Shown here: positions 48,351 to 60,073 of the stretch, piece after piece | How positions within the stretch are numbered: position 1 is the stretch's first letter | How the letters are laid out: each line of letters opens with the position of its first letter | Assembly (NCBI GenBank): GCA_037951165.1 | Contig: JBBDHG010000019.1 | Coordinates: 7,719,001 to 7,783,000, forward strand | Direction: 5' to 3' | Source: Lophius americanus | Taxonomy: Eukaryota; Chordata; Actinopteri; Lophiiformes; Lophiidae | Length of the DNA: 64,000 nucleotides | Notes under the pieces: generated by a model | Databases searched by the model: none | Told to the model about the DNA's origin: nothing | Seen by the model: the letters and a program-made list of their open reading frames with translations, nothing else | Program-made: the position numbers and the translations under genes

Positions 48351-48629
48351 ATGTTTCAAAAATCACACTGTATGTATAACTGTGTAAAATTAGTGTCAAT
48401 AGTTTGTTGCTACCTAGTTATTTTCAGTTTATGATTGTACTGAAGTTTTTGGACCAAGATCAGTTGGGTCCTTTTTGTTTTTGGATGCTTACCTATGGCT
48501 CTGAAGTGTAGTGTTTGGTGTTCTGTTAAAGTTGATACGTCTTAACATTGATCACCTGGAAACACTTTATGTAGAATAAGGAACATTTAAGTTTGATTTT
48601 AACTGGGTTTTCCTCTTTTTTTGTCTCAG

Positions 48630-48719
48630 GATGACTTCATCTCCATGGGTGTTTACTCCACTGGCAACTCCTACAGAGTTCCAGATCACCTTATCTATTC
48701 ATTCCCGGTCCAGATCAAG
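48630..48719 (+). pseudogene. mdh1: mdh1 pseudogene exon: SMGVYSTGNSY
   Basis: Thirty codons encode DDFISMGVYSTGNSYRVPDH and LIYSFPVQIK. The usual SYGVP is SYRVP. Both splice sites are intact (TTGTCTCAG, GTGATA). Confidence 0.92.
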
Positions 48720-48910
48720 GTGATACTGACCTTATATTCTGTTCTCCCTTCTGACTGCTCCAGTGAACTTCTGAGTTCATCTTATGCTTTCCCTCGTGTT
48801 TGTCCTGAACTATGAAAGGTTATGTGGTTTTTTGATGCGCATGAAGACCGAAGTTAATTGTTTGCAATCTTTCCAAAGTACAAAGTTATGAAGCTATGTT
48901 GTTTCTTTAG

Positions 48911-48943
48911 GACAAGACCTGGAAGATTGTAGACAGGCTGGCC
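48911..48943 (+). pseudogene. mdh1: mdh1 pseudogene last exon, truncated
   Basis: Only DKTWKIVDRLA is alignable (usual NKTWKIVEGLAINDFSR...). After this the DNA turns back on itself: 48923-48934 is repeated in reverse complement at 48944-48955. The frame stays open to TGA near 49125, but the residues are unlike MDH1. Confidence 0.85.
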
Positions 48944-48955
48944 GTCTACAATCTT
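48923..48955. repeat. 12-bp-arm inverted repeat at the mdh1 pseudogene break
   Basis: AAGATTGTAGAC (48923-48934), a 9-nt loop, then GTCTACAATCTT (48944-48955). The left arm is genuine mdh1 coding sequence; the right arm replaces it. Confidence 0.92.
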
Positions 48956-49125
48956 TTCTTAGTCGAAGATGGTGGCTACAGCAGAATAGCTAGTAGAAGA
49001 GAGGAATATAGCTGTTGCTTTCCTGAAAGAATGACTAGACCATTCAGTGCAACCCAAACAGCACCTAGACAACCCCAAAACTCCAGATTCACGCCTTTGA
49101 TAAAGCACTCTGACAATATTCTGTG

Positions 49126-52100
49126 AATGTATGCTTGTATGAGAGAGCAAGAGATGGGGTATCAAGTCTCTGTCTATGAGTGAAAGCTGGATTTATACTC
49201 GCGTGTTGGGTGGCTGTGTGATGTAGAAATTAGTCTAGCGACCTGGTCCCCTACGTAAATTAAGCACATCTTTTCAAAAGTGAAAAGCAGTTACTAGGAT
49301 AAGAAATGGGAACAGTGATGGTGATACTTTGGTTACCTGTATTCTTGATACATTGGAAATTGGTGGAAAAACAGCATTATGCACAATTAAATACAATCTC
49401 AGTAATGTCTCCTTTTCAGTATCGTAAGACATATCCTGTGATCTACCCAACCTACTGCACAGAAAACATTGTTAGAAGTTTACTTTTGTCTGAGTGACTG
49501 GCCAGCATTAGCCTCATTTTCTTTAGTCGCAGACACTCGGGTGGAAGAGCCACTGAACACTAACGCACTAGTATAACACCACGTAAATTTCAGCATATAA
49601 TGAAAGTGGGGTTAATGAATCATTAGATGGTTGTTACATAGCTTGTTATTCAAGTCTTCAAACACTCGAAAGGGTTAAGTTTTAAAACTGAAGAAATTCA
49701 AAAATATATATAGTTTTTTTGGTGGTTTAAAATCTTCATTAAATATGTGTGTTGTCATTTTTCTAGAAAGCGAATGTAAGATAATATAAGATAAACCTTT
49801 ATTAGTCCCACAATGGGGAAATTGCAGTCTTACAGCAGCAAAGAGCATATTACAGAATACAAAATAACGTATACAATTAAATGTTCAGTTGAAATGTGGA
49901 CATGTTGAATAGTATACTGTCCCAAAGTGCAAAGTGGAAATGAGGTATGTGTGTGCGCGTGCGTGCATGTGTGTTACTAGCAGTGCTGGTTGTGGAGTCT
50001 GACTGCTGCAGGAAGGAAAGATCGGCGATATCGCTCCTTCACACACTTTGGGTGAAGGAGTCTGTCGCTGAAGGAGCTCTCCAGTGCAGAGATGGTGTCC
50101 TGCATTGGGTGGGAGATATTGTCCCGGAGAGATGACAGCTTGGCCACCATTCTCCTGTCTGCCACCTCCTGCACTGGGTCCAGAGGACATCCCAGGACCG
50201 AACTGGCCATCCTGATTAATTTGTCCAGTTTCCTCCTGTCAGCAGCTGAGATGCTGCTGCCCCAGCAGACCACTCCATAAAAGATGGCCGACGCCACCCA
50301 GAGTCATAGAAGGTCTTCAGGAGCGCCCACTGCACTCCAAAAGACCTCAGTCTCCTCAGCAGATAGAGTCGGCTCTGCCGTGGAGTTGTGAGTCCAGTCC
50401 AGTTTATTGTTCAGGTGAACACCAAGGTACTTGTAAGATGTGACCATCTTAATGTCCATTCCCTGGATGTTCACCAGTTTGGTGTGGGGGGGTGTGCCTG
50501 CGGAAGTCCACCACCAGTTCCTTGGTCTGCACAAAGTCCTGCGTCAGTCCTCTGTACTCCTTGTCGTCCCCGTGCGATGAGACGGACAATTGCAGAATCA
50601 TCAGAGAACTTCTGCAGGTGACACGTTGGTTAGTTGTATGAGAATTCTGCAGTGTAGAGTGTGAAGAGGAACGGAACCAGGACCGTTACCTGTGGGGCCC
50701 CCGTACTGCAGACTACCACGTCCGACACACAGTCCCCAGTCCTCACATACTGTGGATGGTTGGTTAGGTAGACCAGGATCAAGGATGCGAGGTGCTCGTC
50801 TACTCCAGACAGTTCCAGTTTGTCCGTCAGAAGCGTGGGTTGGATGATGTTGAAAGCACTGCAGAAATGAAAGAATGTGGTCCTCACAGTGCTTCCAGGA
50901 CTCTCCAGGTGAGAAAGAGCTTGGTGAAGCAGGAAGATGATGTCGTCCTCCACCCCGATGTTAGGCTGGTAGGCGAACTGAAGGGGGTCCATCGACAGGC
51001 TGAGGGTGAGAGGGGTTCCAGCTGTGGGAGTCAGGCCGGAGGATTGGGGGCAGATGAGTGGTCGAACAGCAGTGTTGCTCTTTAATAGTGAAGTGCCCAG
51101 ATTTACACCATCTATCATTCACAAACAACTCTTCTCGTCATGCCTCGAGGGTTGTGTTCTGTTCAAAAGCACACTTTAAAAAAATATAAATACAAATAAC
51201 GAAAAAAAACCAAGTAACTTTGAAGTAAAATGCTCAAGGAGAGCGAGAGCTGCTGTGACAGGCGGCCACACACGAGGGGTATCAAAATTGAGATGTGTTC
51301 TCAATTTTGTAATACCTCAGCTATTACTACATTGTAATAGCTTAAATGTATAAACCTAAATGATTAAGGTATCATTTGGCAGCTAGTCACCTCTGTGACG
51401 ATGTTCTCTATTGTCCCCTGTGTCACAAGTCAACATTAAGTTGGTAGGGTTTGATAAGAAGATGGACAGGAGCGTTGGGATCAGGAATTGTTGCAAAAAG
51501 ACTGTACTTAAATAGAGATTTTCTATTCTACCAGCTATTCAAAAAGCCTTACAACATGAGCAACAGCCACCCATATACTATCTTTTTTTCTTTTTTTTTA
51601 ACCAGGATGCTCCCAGCTCTTCTGTATATCGTAGGCTGATGCATTTAAAATGGTATCAAGTTGTATGTTTGTAGTGTGATTTCCATTCAGCCGTTCTGGG
51701 GAAAAAGATTAAAACATTGTCACATTCATATCAACCAAACTGTGTGTCACAATGCCCGATGTTTAAAAAAACACTTTAATTTTATATAACAGATTTAGTC
51801 ATTACACACACCTGACACTGATGTTTTACGGCCCTGGTGAAAGGTATTTGAGTCGAGGCTGAAGTGCAGTGCAATTTCATGCTTTTACTAGGAAGGGGCA
51901 ATATTCCATAGTTTGTTGCCTTTCTGTCGTGACGCATAGGAAAGCACTGGGCTGATTATGTAATACATGTAAATGTTGCATATTGAGACAGTTTGGATTC
52001 TACCCATTCCATCCGGATGTAGTTAAGAGCATGACTGGTGCAGAAAAACAGCATATAGATGCCAGAATGTATACATTGGTCCTTCGTCTTTTTGTTTCAC

Positions 52101-52299
52101 ACTGAAATGATCTCGCGCCACCTTTAGATACAACGTTGTTATGGGCCACTTTGCCTCGGATGAACGCAATATGTTTCAATGGATAACCGGGTGAAACGGT
52201 GAAAATAAATACATCTTAATGGAGGTGCGTAGCGGAACGACGCATTTCATCCTGCAGTGGCATTCGAGTGACGCAATATTCGCGTCTCTTTCAGCCAGA
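49126..52299. other. mdh1 pseudogene to ugp2 intergenic region
   Basis: It contains the Rex1-like LINE. The flanks 49130-49780 and 51130-52300 show no gene or recognised repeat. Confidence 0.65.
49780..51120 (-). mobile_element. Rex1-like LINE, 5'-truncated, minus strand
   Basis: On the minus strand the RT region reads DPLQFAYQPNIGVEDDIIFLL, FFHFCSAFNIIQP, TGAPQVTVLVPFLFTLYTAE, FSDDSAIV, YKYLGVHLNNKLDW and AIFYGVVCWGSSI...LDKLIRMASSVLG. The first catalytic Asp is His (FHFCSAFN), and frameshifts break the frame. The 3' end at about 49790 carries the TTTATTAGTCCCACAATGGG tail with short AAGATA repeats. Confidence 0.85.
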
Positions 52300-52688
52300 A
52301 GCCTTCGGTAGAACCGGACATTCATGAAACCACTCCCATGTGATACGTGTAGCAGATGTCTATTGGCTGTAAGAGTTACGTCGGAAAAATGCGGCTTTTT
52401 CATTGGCTCCCGTATGTCTGCGGTGCATTCGCACTTCCATGCATGAAACCGTGGCGTAAAATATCTTCAAAGCAGTAACCTTTTAAGTTCTTTAATTGTA
52501 ACTTGTGATTTTTATTCAGTGTTTTCAAAGGGAAACGGATGCCTATTGTTTTATGTTGAAACCCAGTTAAAAACACCTCATATTGTATTGTCGTCCGTTT
52601 TCTCTGCGGGACTGCTGTGGTCTTTCAGACCTACGGGACCAGGCCGTCCTCATCGACTCTTTTTCCGGCAACATCCTAACTTAGCACA
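52300..52688 (+). promoter_or_regulatory. ugp2: probable ugp2 promoter and first non-coding exon
   Basis: Two inverted CCAAT boxes (ATTGGCT at about 52359 and 52402) and a CRE-like TTACGTCGG near 52376 lie in a CpG-richer stretch. A GTAAGA donor follows at 52689, suggesting a 5' non-coding exon ending at 52688. The transcription start cannot be fixed by eye. Confidence 0.4.
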
Positions 52689-53467
52689 GTAAGAACATTT
52701 CCTTCAATATATCTACACGTTATCCATCGACTGTTGACAATATCCCGTCAACAAAGCAGGACGTGCGGATAGTCGACTCTTAAATTGATTTACCTTTTGG
52801 GTATTAGGGACCCTTACCTTTTAAATATTTACAGAAAATAGTCGTTTTTAATCCTCACGTATTTCTGACTCCTGTTATTTCTGCGTGTCCCAAGGACGTA
52901 TACTTTAGGAACATTAAGTGTTTCACGACATAATCCGTCATCCTCTGTCCATCTACCCTCCAAGCCTCTGAAGTTGCCCTTCTCAGCAGATAGACTAGTT
53001 CACCTCACCCATTATCCGGTTAATCATTGACCGGATGTTAGTCGGTGGTGTGAGTTGTCTGTCGATAATTGGGCTGAAATCTCTGGCAATAAGGCAATAA
53101 CATCAAAGTGGTGGGCGAGGCAGGAGAACACGTCCAGAGGTTACGAATTGCAGCTAGGATTAGTGACGTGGATTGCAAATAATGGGGTTGGGAAACGAGA
53201 CCGGAATGAAATATTCTGCTCAAACGCCTCCAGCTTGACGGTCCAGAACGTTTGGCAGCCGTTCCTAGAGTTCGGACTTCAGAGTACATCTTGTTTATTC
53301 TAAGGTTGACTGAAAGAGATCTCCTCCAGTGCCTGATTAGAATGCCTCTCACGTCTGAATGAAAGTTTGCTACTGGACAACCCAAGGAAACTTTTGAATG
53401 TGACCGGGATTTTTGGGATATATTATCTAGTTAATTGTTGGACTGGTAGCTCTCTGGTACCTGAGAC

Positions 53468-53486
53468 ATGGCACTTTACTTGGAAG
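53468..53486 (+). CDS. ugp2: ugp2 coding exon 1 (MALYLE)
   Basis: ATG at 53468 begins six codons plus one base before a GTAAGT donor. The length and phase equal the human MSRFVQ/D exon, which is why I chose this ATG. An internal Met (MAQFQE) in the next exon could serve a shorter isoform, as in human. Confidence 0.85.
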
Positions 53487-56400
53487 GTAAGTCGTGACTT
53501 GGAGGGGGGTTTACCTCAAGGTAAATAAAAAGGCGTGTTTCTGTTTATTCTAATTCACTCATTCACTTCATTCAGATATATATTCCAACCTGTTTTTTCC
53601 CCCAAATGTGATGCAGTTTTATTCGGATCCGTGAACTAAATCAAGTGACTGAGATTTTTGCTGTCACATTCTGGCTGATTGGTCTCAGTCTCGTGATCGC
53701 TATGCCTTTAAGCTGTCCTTTACATTATTCCGTGTATCAGCACGTCACCGTTATCCCTGAAAACGACTTGCTATAGCATGTATGCGTTAGACATGGGCTG
53801 GGAAGTCTTAGCAATGACATTGGCCTGTCTTATTAAAGTAATTTCTTTGTGAAAGATGTAAGAAAACGGTTAAAACAAGTCTTTTAATGACCTCTTGAAA
53901 AGGCATTAAGATGGAGATCTAATCAGTTTTTTGTATATCAACTGGTTCTATTGTATCCATTAATGGTTATAATTCATCTATTACACTATAATATTTAATC
54001 ATACCGAAAATAGATGATGTAGACATATGTATGTTTGTTTTCATATATTTCCTATATTTTTCCAGAATATTTTACTTCTTAAGAAAAAGTAAGATCTTTT
54101 TGAGATTGAAATCTCAATTGTATCTAAAAACCTGAAAGATTTAATAATATGTGATGATATGATACTGAGTGTTTGAGACGTAGGCAATTCCAAATAGGTG
54201 ATGAATTGAAATTACACTATGAGAAATTGAAGTATAGGGTGAGATCTCATGCTCAGGAAACATAAATTTCACATTCAGTTTGAGGTCTCTCACTCCCTCT
54301 CTCTCTCTATTTCTGTTTTTTATCAGAATAAAACCTAATTGAGATTGTGTGTGGTTTTCGTACTGAGCTGAATTTGAGGAGCTGGGAAATAGCCTTACTT
54401 TATGCATTTGCATTTCCCTCCATTCTCCATTATATTTCATAGTAGATTGGCTGGCCATATTTATTTTATCTATGTCATGCTGGTTTTGTTCATTTACATT
54501 CACTTTCTTTCTTTGGTACATGGGCCAATGACCTAAAAACCCATATAAACTTATACGTCTTGGATCTTGCATTCCTATGGGTTCTTCCTCCTTGGCTGTC
54601 TCATTAGCCGGTCAGTAACAGAGACATCACTTGCATTTACATAGCATACTTGACTCACTAAATGGGCCTATTTAATAACTGATGATTTATGGGCAAAGTT
54701 GCACATATAATTATTATGTACTCCCTAACCCATTTTATTTCTTAAGGCTGATGGTCTGTTGGCCCAAAAAATTAACGGTCTACTCATTGATGTAAGTCTA
54801 ATTACTCAAAAAAGAAAGTTACTGACTGTGATGCTGATATCCAGTTGTGGATTATGAGGTGAAAGTTGTATAAATGGATACGCCTTTCATTATCTAGGTG
54901 GTTGTATTCTGAATTTGTCATGACTTTGGGACAAGTTTTTAACTAAATTCATAAAGTTTTTTTAATTACATGGTATACAAATGATTACAAATTCTTTCAT
55001 ACTATCCTTAATATTTTTAATTATGCATAATTTAGTCACACTCAAGGTAGTTGGCCTGAAACATTTTTATCTATGTTTAATGACAATTTCACAAAGTGAA
55101 GTATCATAAAATCTATTATTATAACTATTGTTGCTCACATAAACTTTCAAACCTCACCCATAGGTTATGAAATATGCATTCTTCCCACTTCCTTGTGCTG
55201 TCAAAGTTGTGACAGATTTGTTGCTTGCGGTTGAATATATGTCAGTGTGTCAGATGGAATTTATTTTTATGCTGTGACATTACAACTCCCCATGCTACGC
55301 TAATGATAAAAAATTAGATTAATGTTGAGACATGGAATCTTAAAAACACCACAATGGTTCTCAGACCGGAGGTTTGGAGTGTACACCTGGAAGTGAGTTT
55401 CCTGATCATAACATATTTTTCATTAGTCACTTCTTTTATCATTGAGCATCACACAACACTATGGAGTGACACACTCTCACACACTCTGCCTGCTATTCAG
55501 ACAATCTAATACAATTACTTTTTTAATGGTCCGACTCGATCACAAATAGTGTGGTACTTGTACCTGTTGAAATCATTCGGTACTTCAAGAGTAGTAGTTA
55601 ACCAACCAGGTAAGATGGCCACTTTTTTTTTAAACTGCCTGATTCATATCAGGAATCTGAAAGTGCCACATTATTGTAAAGAGTGCATGATTGGTCAAAT
55701 CAGTCTGTCCTAGTATACAAGGGGAAATAGGATCATAAAAGCTTTATTTATATTTGTAGACTTTTTTTTCACTACTATATTTAAAGAAATTTGATGAATG
55801 TTTATTAGATCTATTTCCCTCAGCTTTTAGTCTTACTTATGTTTTAAACTTAACGCATAATATTTGTGTACCATGATGAAAGGGAGAGGTTGCTTGTGAT
55901 AACAGATGCTGATATGATCCATGCACAAACTTCATATTACCATTGTATAATATGATTGCTTAATTTATGGTCTTGTTATGATCCTCATAGTCCAAAATCA
56001 AAAAAGCTCAGAACCATAAAATGTTTTGACATTTTGCTTGAAAAATTAATAAACTCATACTGAATTATCAATAATTCTCTACAAATGGACAAATCAGTAA
56101 ATCGATCAATCCATGCATGTCTACATTCAGATTTATGAAGTTGTTCCACCTTCTCTAAGTTATCTAAATATTTAGAAATATATCAGGAGAATTTCACTAA
56201 TATAGGATACAAAGAATCCGTCTTGTGGCTATATTCAGTGGCAGATCAGACTAGTTTGAGTTAAACAAGTAAATGTAGAGAATTATTCATTCAAAAATGC
56301 TTCACCAGTGTAAACCCTTGTTCGCCTTTCCTACTATCTTCCATGTTCAGGTCTAAGCAAAGGAGTGGTCATAGGAGGGATGGCTCAATTCCAGGAAATG

Positions 56401-59400
56401 ATGCGGCAGCAGCTGGAGAGCTCAATGCACACTGAGCTGGAGAACTTGCTCGACACTACCACAGACCCTGAGAGAGAGGTATGCTCATTCCCCCTTTGCC
56501 TCCCTTCCTCTGTTTCTCGTAAACCATCTGGTTGTGATTTAGAGGGTGGTTGGATCTTTTACAAATTCTGGGAAAACACAAACATGACACACACTTTTGC
56601 GTTGTGCCCTTGAGGGTTCCACCTTCATGCTTACACACACATGTATAAAGAATAGGTCATGAAACTGCAGTACGCAATGTTTTAAGCAGACCATCACTAA
56701 TTTTCCCATGCTAGGTCATAATACGCAGTGACACATTATGACTTCCAGGCCAACTGAGACCCTGTAGTTTGTAGATTGTGTGCTGGCATTAAATTAATTT
56801 GGTATTGGGAGTGGACACTTATTAGCTTGCAACAGTAAAGAATAAATCTAAAAAAAAATGTCCTAAAAAGAAACAAAAAAATAGATTGACCAATATGTAA
56901 TATCTCCCTTGGATGAAGTATGGCATAATCATAAGCAGAGAAGCCAGACAACCTTTATTCCAATGTGTAATCTATCACTAAGATAACACACATTTAATTT
57001 TACTGACTGCTTCAGCCAACAATCCTATATCTCGCCAAACCGGCCTTTAACATTTTCAACTGTTTCAACTGTAAGACGTTGTAAGCGGAAACAATACAAC
57101 TTTACTACAAGGAATTTAAGAAAGCTGCCAACCTTATTGCCAGCAGGGTTTTTGAAAATGGTTGAAATAATAGATTGCAAGAAATGAATATTAATTTGTC
57201 CCAGTTTTAAAAAAACAACAACACTTGTGTTGATTTTCTGGCAATAACAGAAATCTTGAAGACAGTTAGTGATCTTTGAGAGGCATTTTTTATCTTTCAG
57301 GACAAGTGAGAAAAGATGTTGGGCAGATTTGCCATGGCAAATCTCAGCTCACTATTTGGGATAGTTACTGATACAAATAATGTTTTTGTGTTTTCCAGGT
57401 GTCCAGGAAAAACTTTGAGGGCTTCAAGAATCTCTTCCACAGATTTCTACAGGTGAAAGGTCCATCGGTAGAATGGATCAAGATACAAAGACCTCCTGAG
57501 GACTCGGTACGTCTATTTTATGCATCAGTATGTTTTCTATCACTATATGGTTTTGAAATCTTGAATAGAAAGTACATTAAAAGAAATTCAGTGTGTGTTC
57601 TGCCAACACAGAAGTATTATTCCCAGAATACACAGTAAACACTTTCTTCTGTGCTATCTTATCAGGAAACACTAAACTAGAGCGACCATTAATACACCAA
57701 GAGATAACTAACAACCATTAAAAAACAAGAAGTTAACTTAATACCTAATATTTTGCAGTGTTTAGGACAACACATGAGCTTGAAAAAGGCTCATGAGCAC
57801 CCAAGGGCTCGTTGATATGTACGAAGGGTGAATGCTATTCAGTGTCTGATCCCACAGAAGAACTGCTGTTGCATAAATTTAATGAAAAAGTTTATGATTC
57901 TGATACAAAGGTATCATAAGATTTTTTTAGTAGTGAAAGGGGACCTACACTATAGGAGGCAGGTTTTAATGTTATGGCTGATCAGTTTACAGGTCAGCTT
58001 ATACCTGGCTGCAACCACAGAAATAAAGGTACACTGTATACAAAGGTTATAAATAAATAAAAATGTGTTGGTTAGCACCGGTGCCTCATCGCCAGAGGGT
58101 TTTGGGTTTAAACCAACATCAGGACGTTGGTCCTTTCTGTGTTGTGTTTTCTTTTTATCCCTCTGATCGCAGTGGTTCCTTCAAAGTAATCAGGGTTCCT
58201 TCCACTGTCAAAAAACACCCAGAATAGGTGAAATCATGACACAAAATGTCCAGCAAGTGTGAACCTGAGCTTGAATCGGTGTTCATCTCAATTATTTAGC
58301 AATTTGATTAACCGGTGACATGCCCACGCCCCAGCCTCTCACCCAGTGTCAAGACCAAAACCAGAACCTTGTTGCGGTGACACACACATATTATAAGTAA
58401 ACAATGGATTTGCGCATGCTGAGTTTGGACAGTGTTAGTTTGAATTGCAGCTTAGAGTCCTCAATGACTTATCTGCATGAGCTGAAAAGGAGCCACCCTT
58501 CAAGATATTTCTATTGTTTTTTCTATTGTTTTTCTTTGAATAGCAGATGATCCAGAAATACCTGTTTGAGGTTTATGTTGACGTAGATCATTTGTCTGTG
58601 ACTCAATCATCTCAAGGCCTCTGGCTACCTTCTATTATATACATCGAAAATCCCCACAAAACCAAAACGTGTATATATATATATATTTTTTTTTTTCATT
58701 TTACCCTAGTGCTCTTTTCAAATGACTACACCCGACTTAACAGTCATATATTTCTCAATACAAAGAAACAAACGTTAAATAATTCACCTATTTTATACAA
58801 GTACAATAAGTCTGACATTTTGTTCATTGTAATATTCAGTGAGCTTAGAGTTTTCCGGGAACATTGCAAACTAAAATCTCCCATAACGTGGACGGAAGGG
58901 TTTGAAACTTTCAAGATCTGTGTTTAGGTAGTTCCTGGATGGTGAAGGCATTGATGCCGTTGTCTTGTCTTCACGTTCCCCAGACCTAAGTCCACTTGAG
59001 AAACTCTAGGACGTAGGGTATCAGTAAAAAATGGATGTAAAGAAGTATTGAGGCTGCAAAGTTGTGTCATTGCCGTTGAGCAGTATCGTCACCATAAAGC
59101 GGTATTTCTGCCGTAAAAATGTATCTTTGCTGTAAAGCAATAATTTGCAGCAAAATTATATATGTGCTGTGAAACGGTATCTTTGATTTAAGGTGGTATC
59201 TTTGCTGTAAAGTGGTTTTGCCGTGAAGCGGTATAGTTGCAGTAAAGCGGTATAGTTGCGGTAAAGCGGTATGTATGGCACAAAGAGGAGTTGTTGCTGT
59301 AAACGGTATCTTTGCTTTAAAGTGGTATCGTTGCTGTAGTGAGGTATTGGCTGTGGTTGTATCGGCTTACATCATCCCAGTATCAGAATTGAAATGAATC

Positions 59401-60026
59401 AGTGCATCCATAATAAGTTATCTGGACTCATGCAGATACTGTACTTTTGTTATAGTCTGTACTGAAGAGGTGGTGCAGGACCGAGCAAAATAAAATATGG
59501 AATTATTCAGAAATTACAACAAACAATGTGCACATAACAAAATTGTCCATAGTAAATGTTGTGTTAGATAATCTGATGAAAAGGGAGAGATATATCTTTC
59601 TTGCTCTTTTGGTTTCGTTTTAAAAAAAATGCATTCACACACAGGGCTTACACTATAAACATGACCACTATAGATGCTGGACAAAGCATCAACATGATCA
59701 GTTAGAGGTAACAGTATTGCCTGTGAGTCTTTTTAATGGAAGCAAACATTTCATAATAAAAATGACTGGACGCTTAAAGGAATAACCAACAAATTACAAA
59801 TTGGTAAAACACATTTGTTATTGGTCTATCACTCAAGAAAAAACCAGTAGAGAACACAACCTCGCCAAAGTCAAACAATTCTATCTATGTCTTGGCACAG
59901 TGCAGCTATGTGGTTCTATGAGTTGTTGACTGCAATGATGTTACCATTTTGTCCAACAGGTAAAGAATAACTGATTGACGAACTTAATTGTTGGGTGGCG
60001 ACTGCTTTCATCTTTATAACAGCTCT

Positions 60027-60073
<47 letters not shown>

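Larger units (their letters stand above)
42960..48943 (+). pseudogene. mdh1: mdh1 (cytosolic malate dehydrogenase) decayed copy
   Basis: Functional MDH1 interconverts malate and oxaloacetate with NAD in the cytosol, about 334 residues. Seven exon remnants are recognisable: 42960-43058, 45659-45834, 46366-46488, 47513-47689, 47876-47989, 48630-48719 and 48911-48943. Each has good splice sites and ancestral phases. The lesions are independent. The exon for the ...LLDITPM... segment is not found between 43059 and 45658, and joining the flanking exons shifts the frame to a stop within 17 codons. A TAG occurs at 47576 next to the active-site His. The last exon loses homology after KIVDRLA. No start codon precedes the first donor. 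The substrate-binding loop has MPKKEDMERK where MPRREGMERK is usual, and the catalytic LDHNR is YDHNK. The position between wdpcp and ugp2 is the ancestral locus, so this is a decayed duplicate rather than a retrocopy. Exons still look well conserved, implying recent loss. Confidence 0.85.

Noticed and set aside
53038..53385. 115-codon minus-strand frame upstream of the ugp2 ATG
   Set aside because: It lies in the probable ugp2 5' region with no recognisable protein. The openness fits chance in CpG-richer DNA.
54141..54572. 143-codon minus-strand open stretch in ugp2 intron 1
   Set aside because: No similarity or motif; AT-rich intron background.
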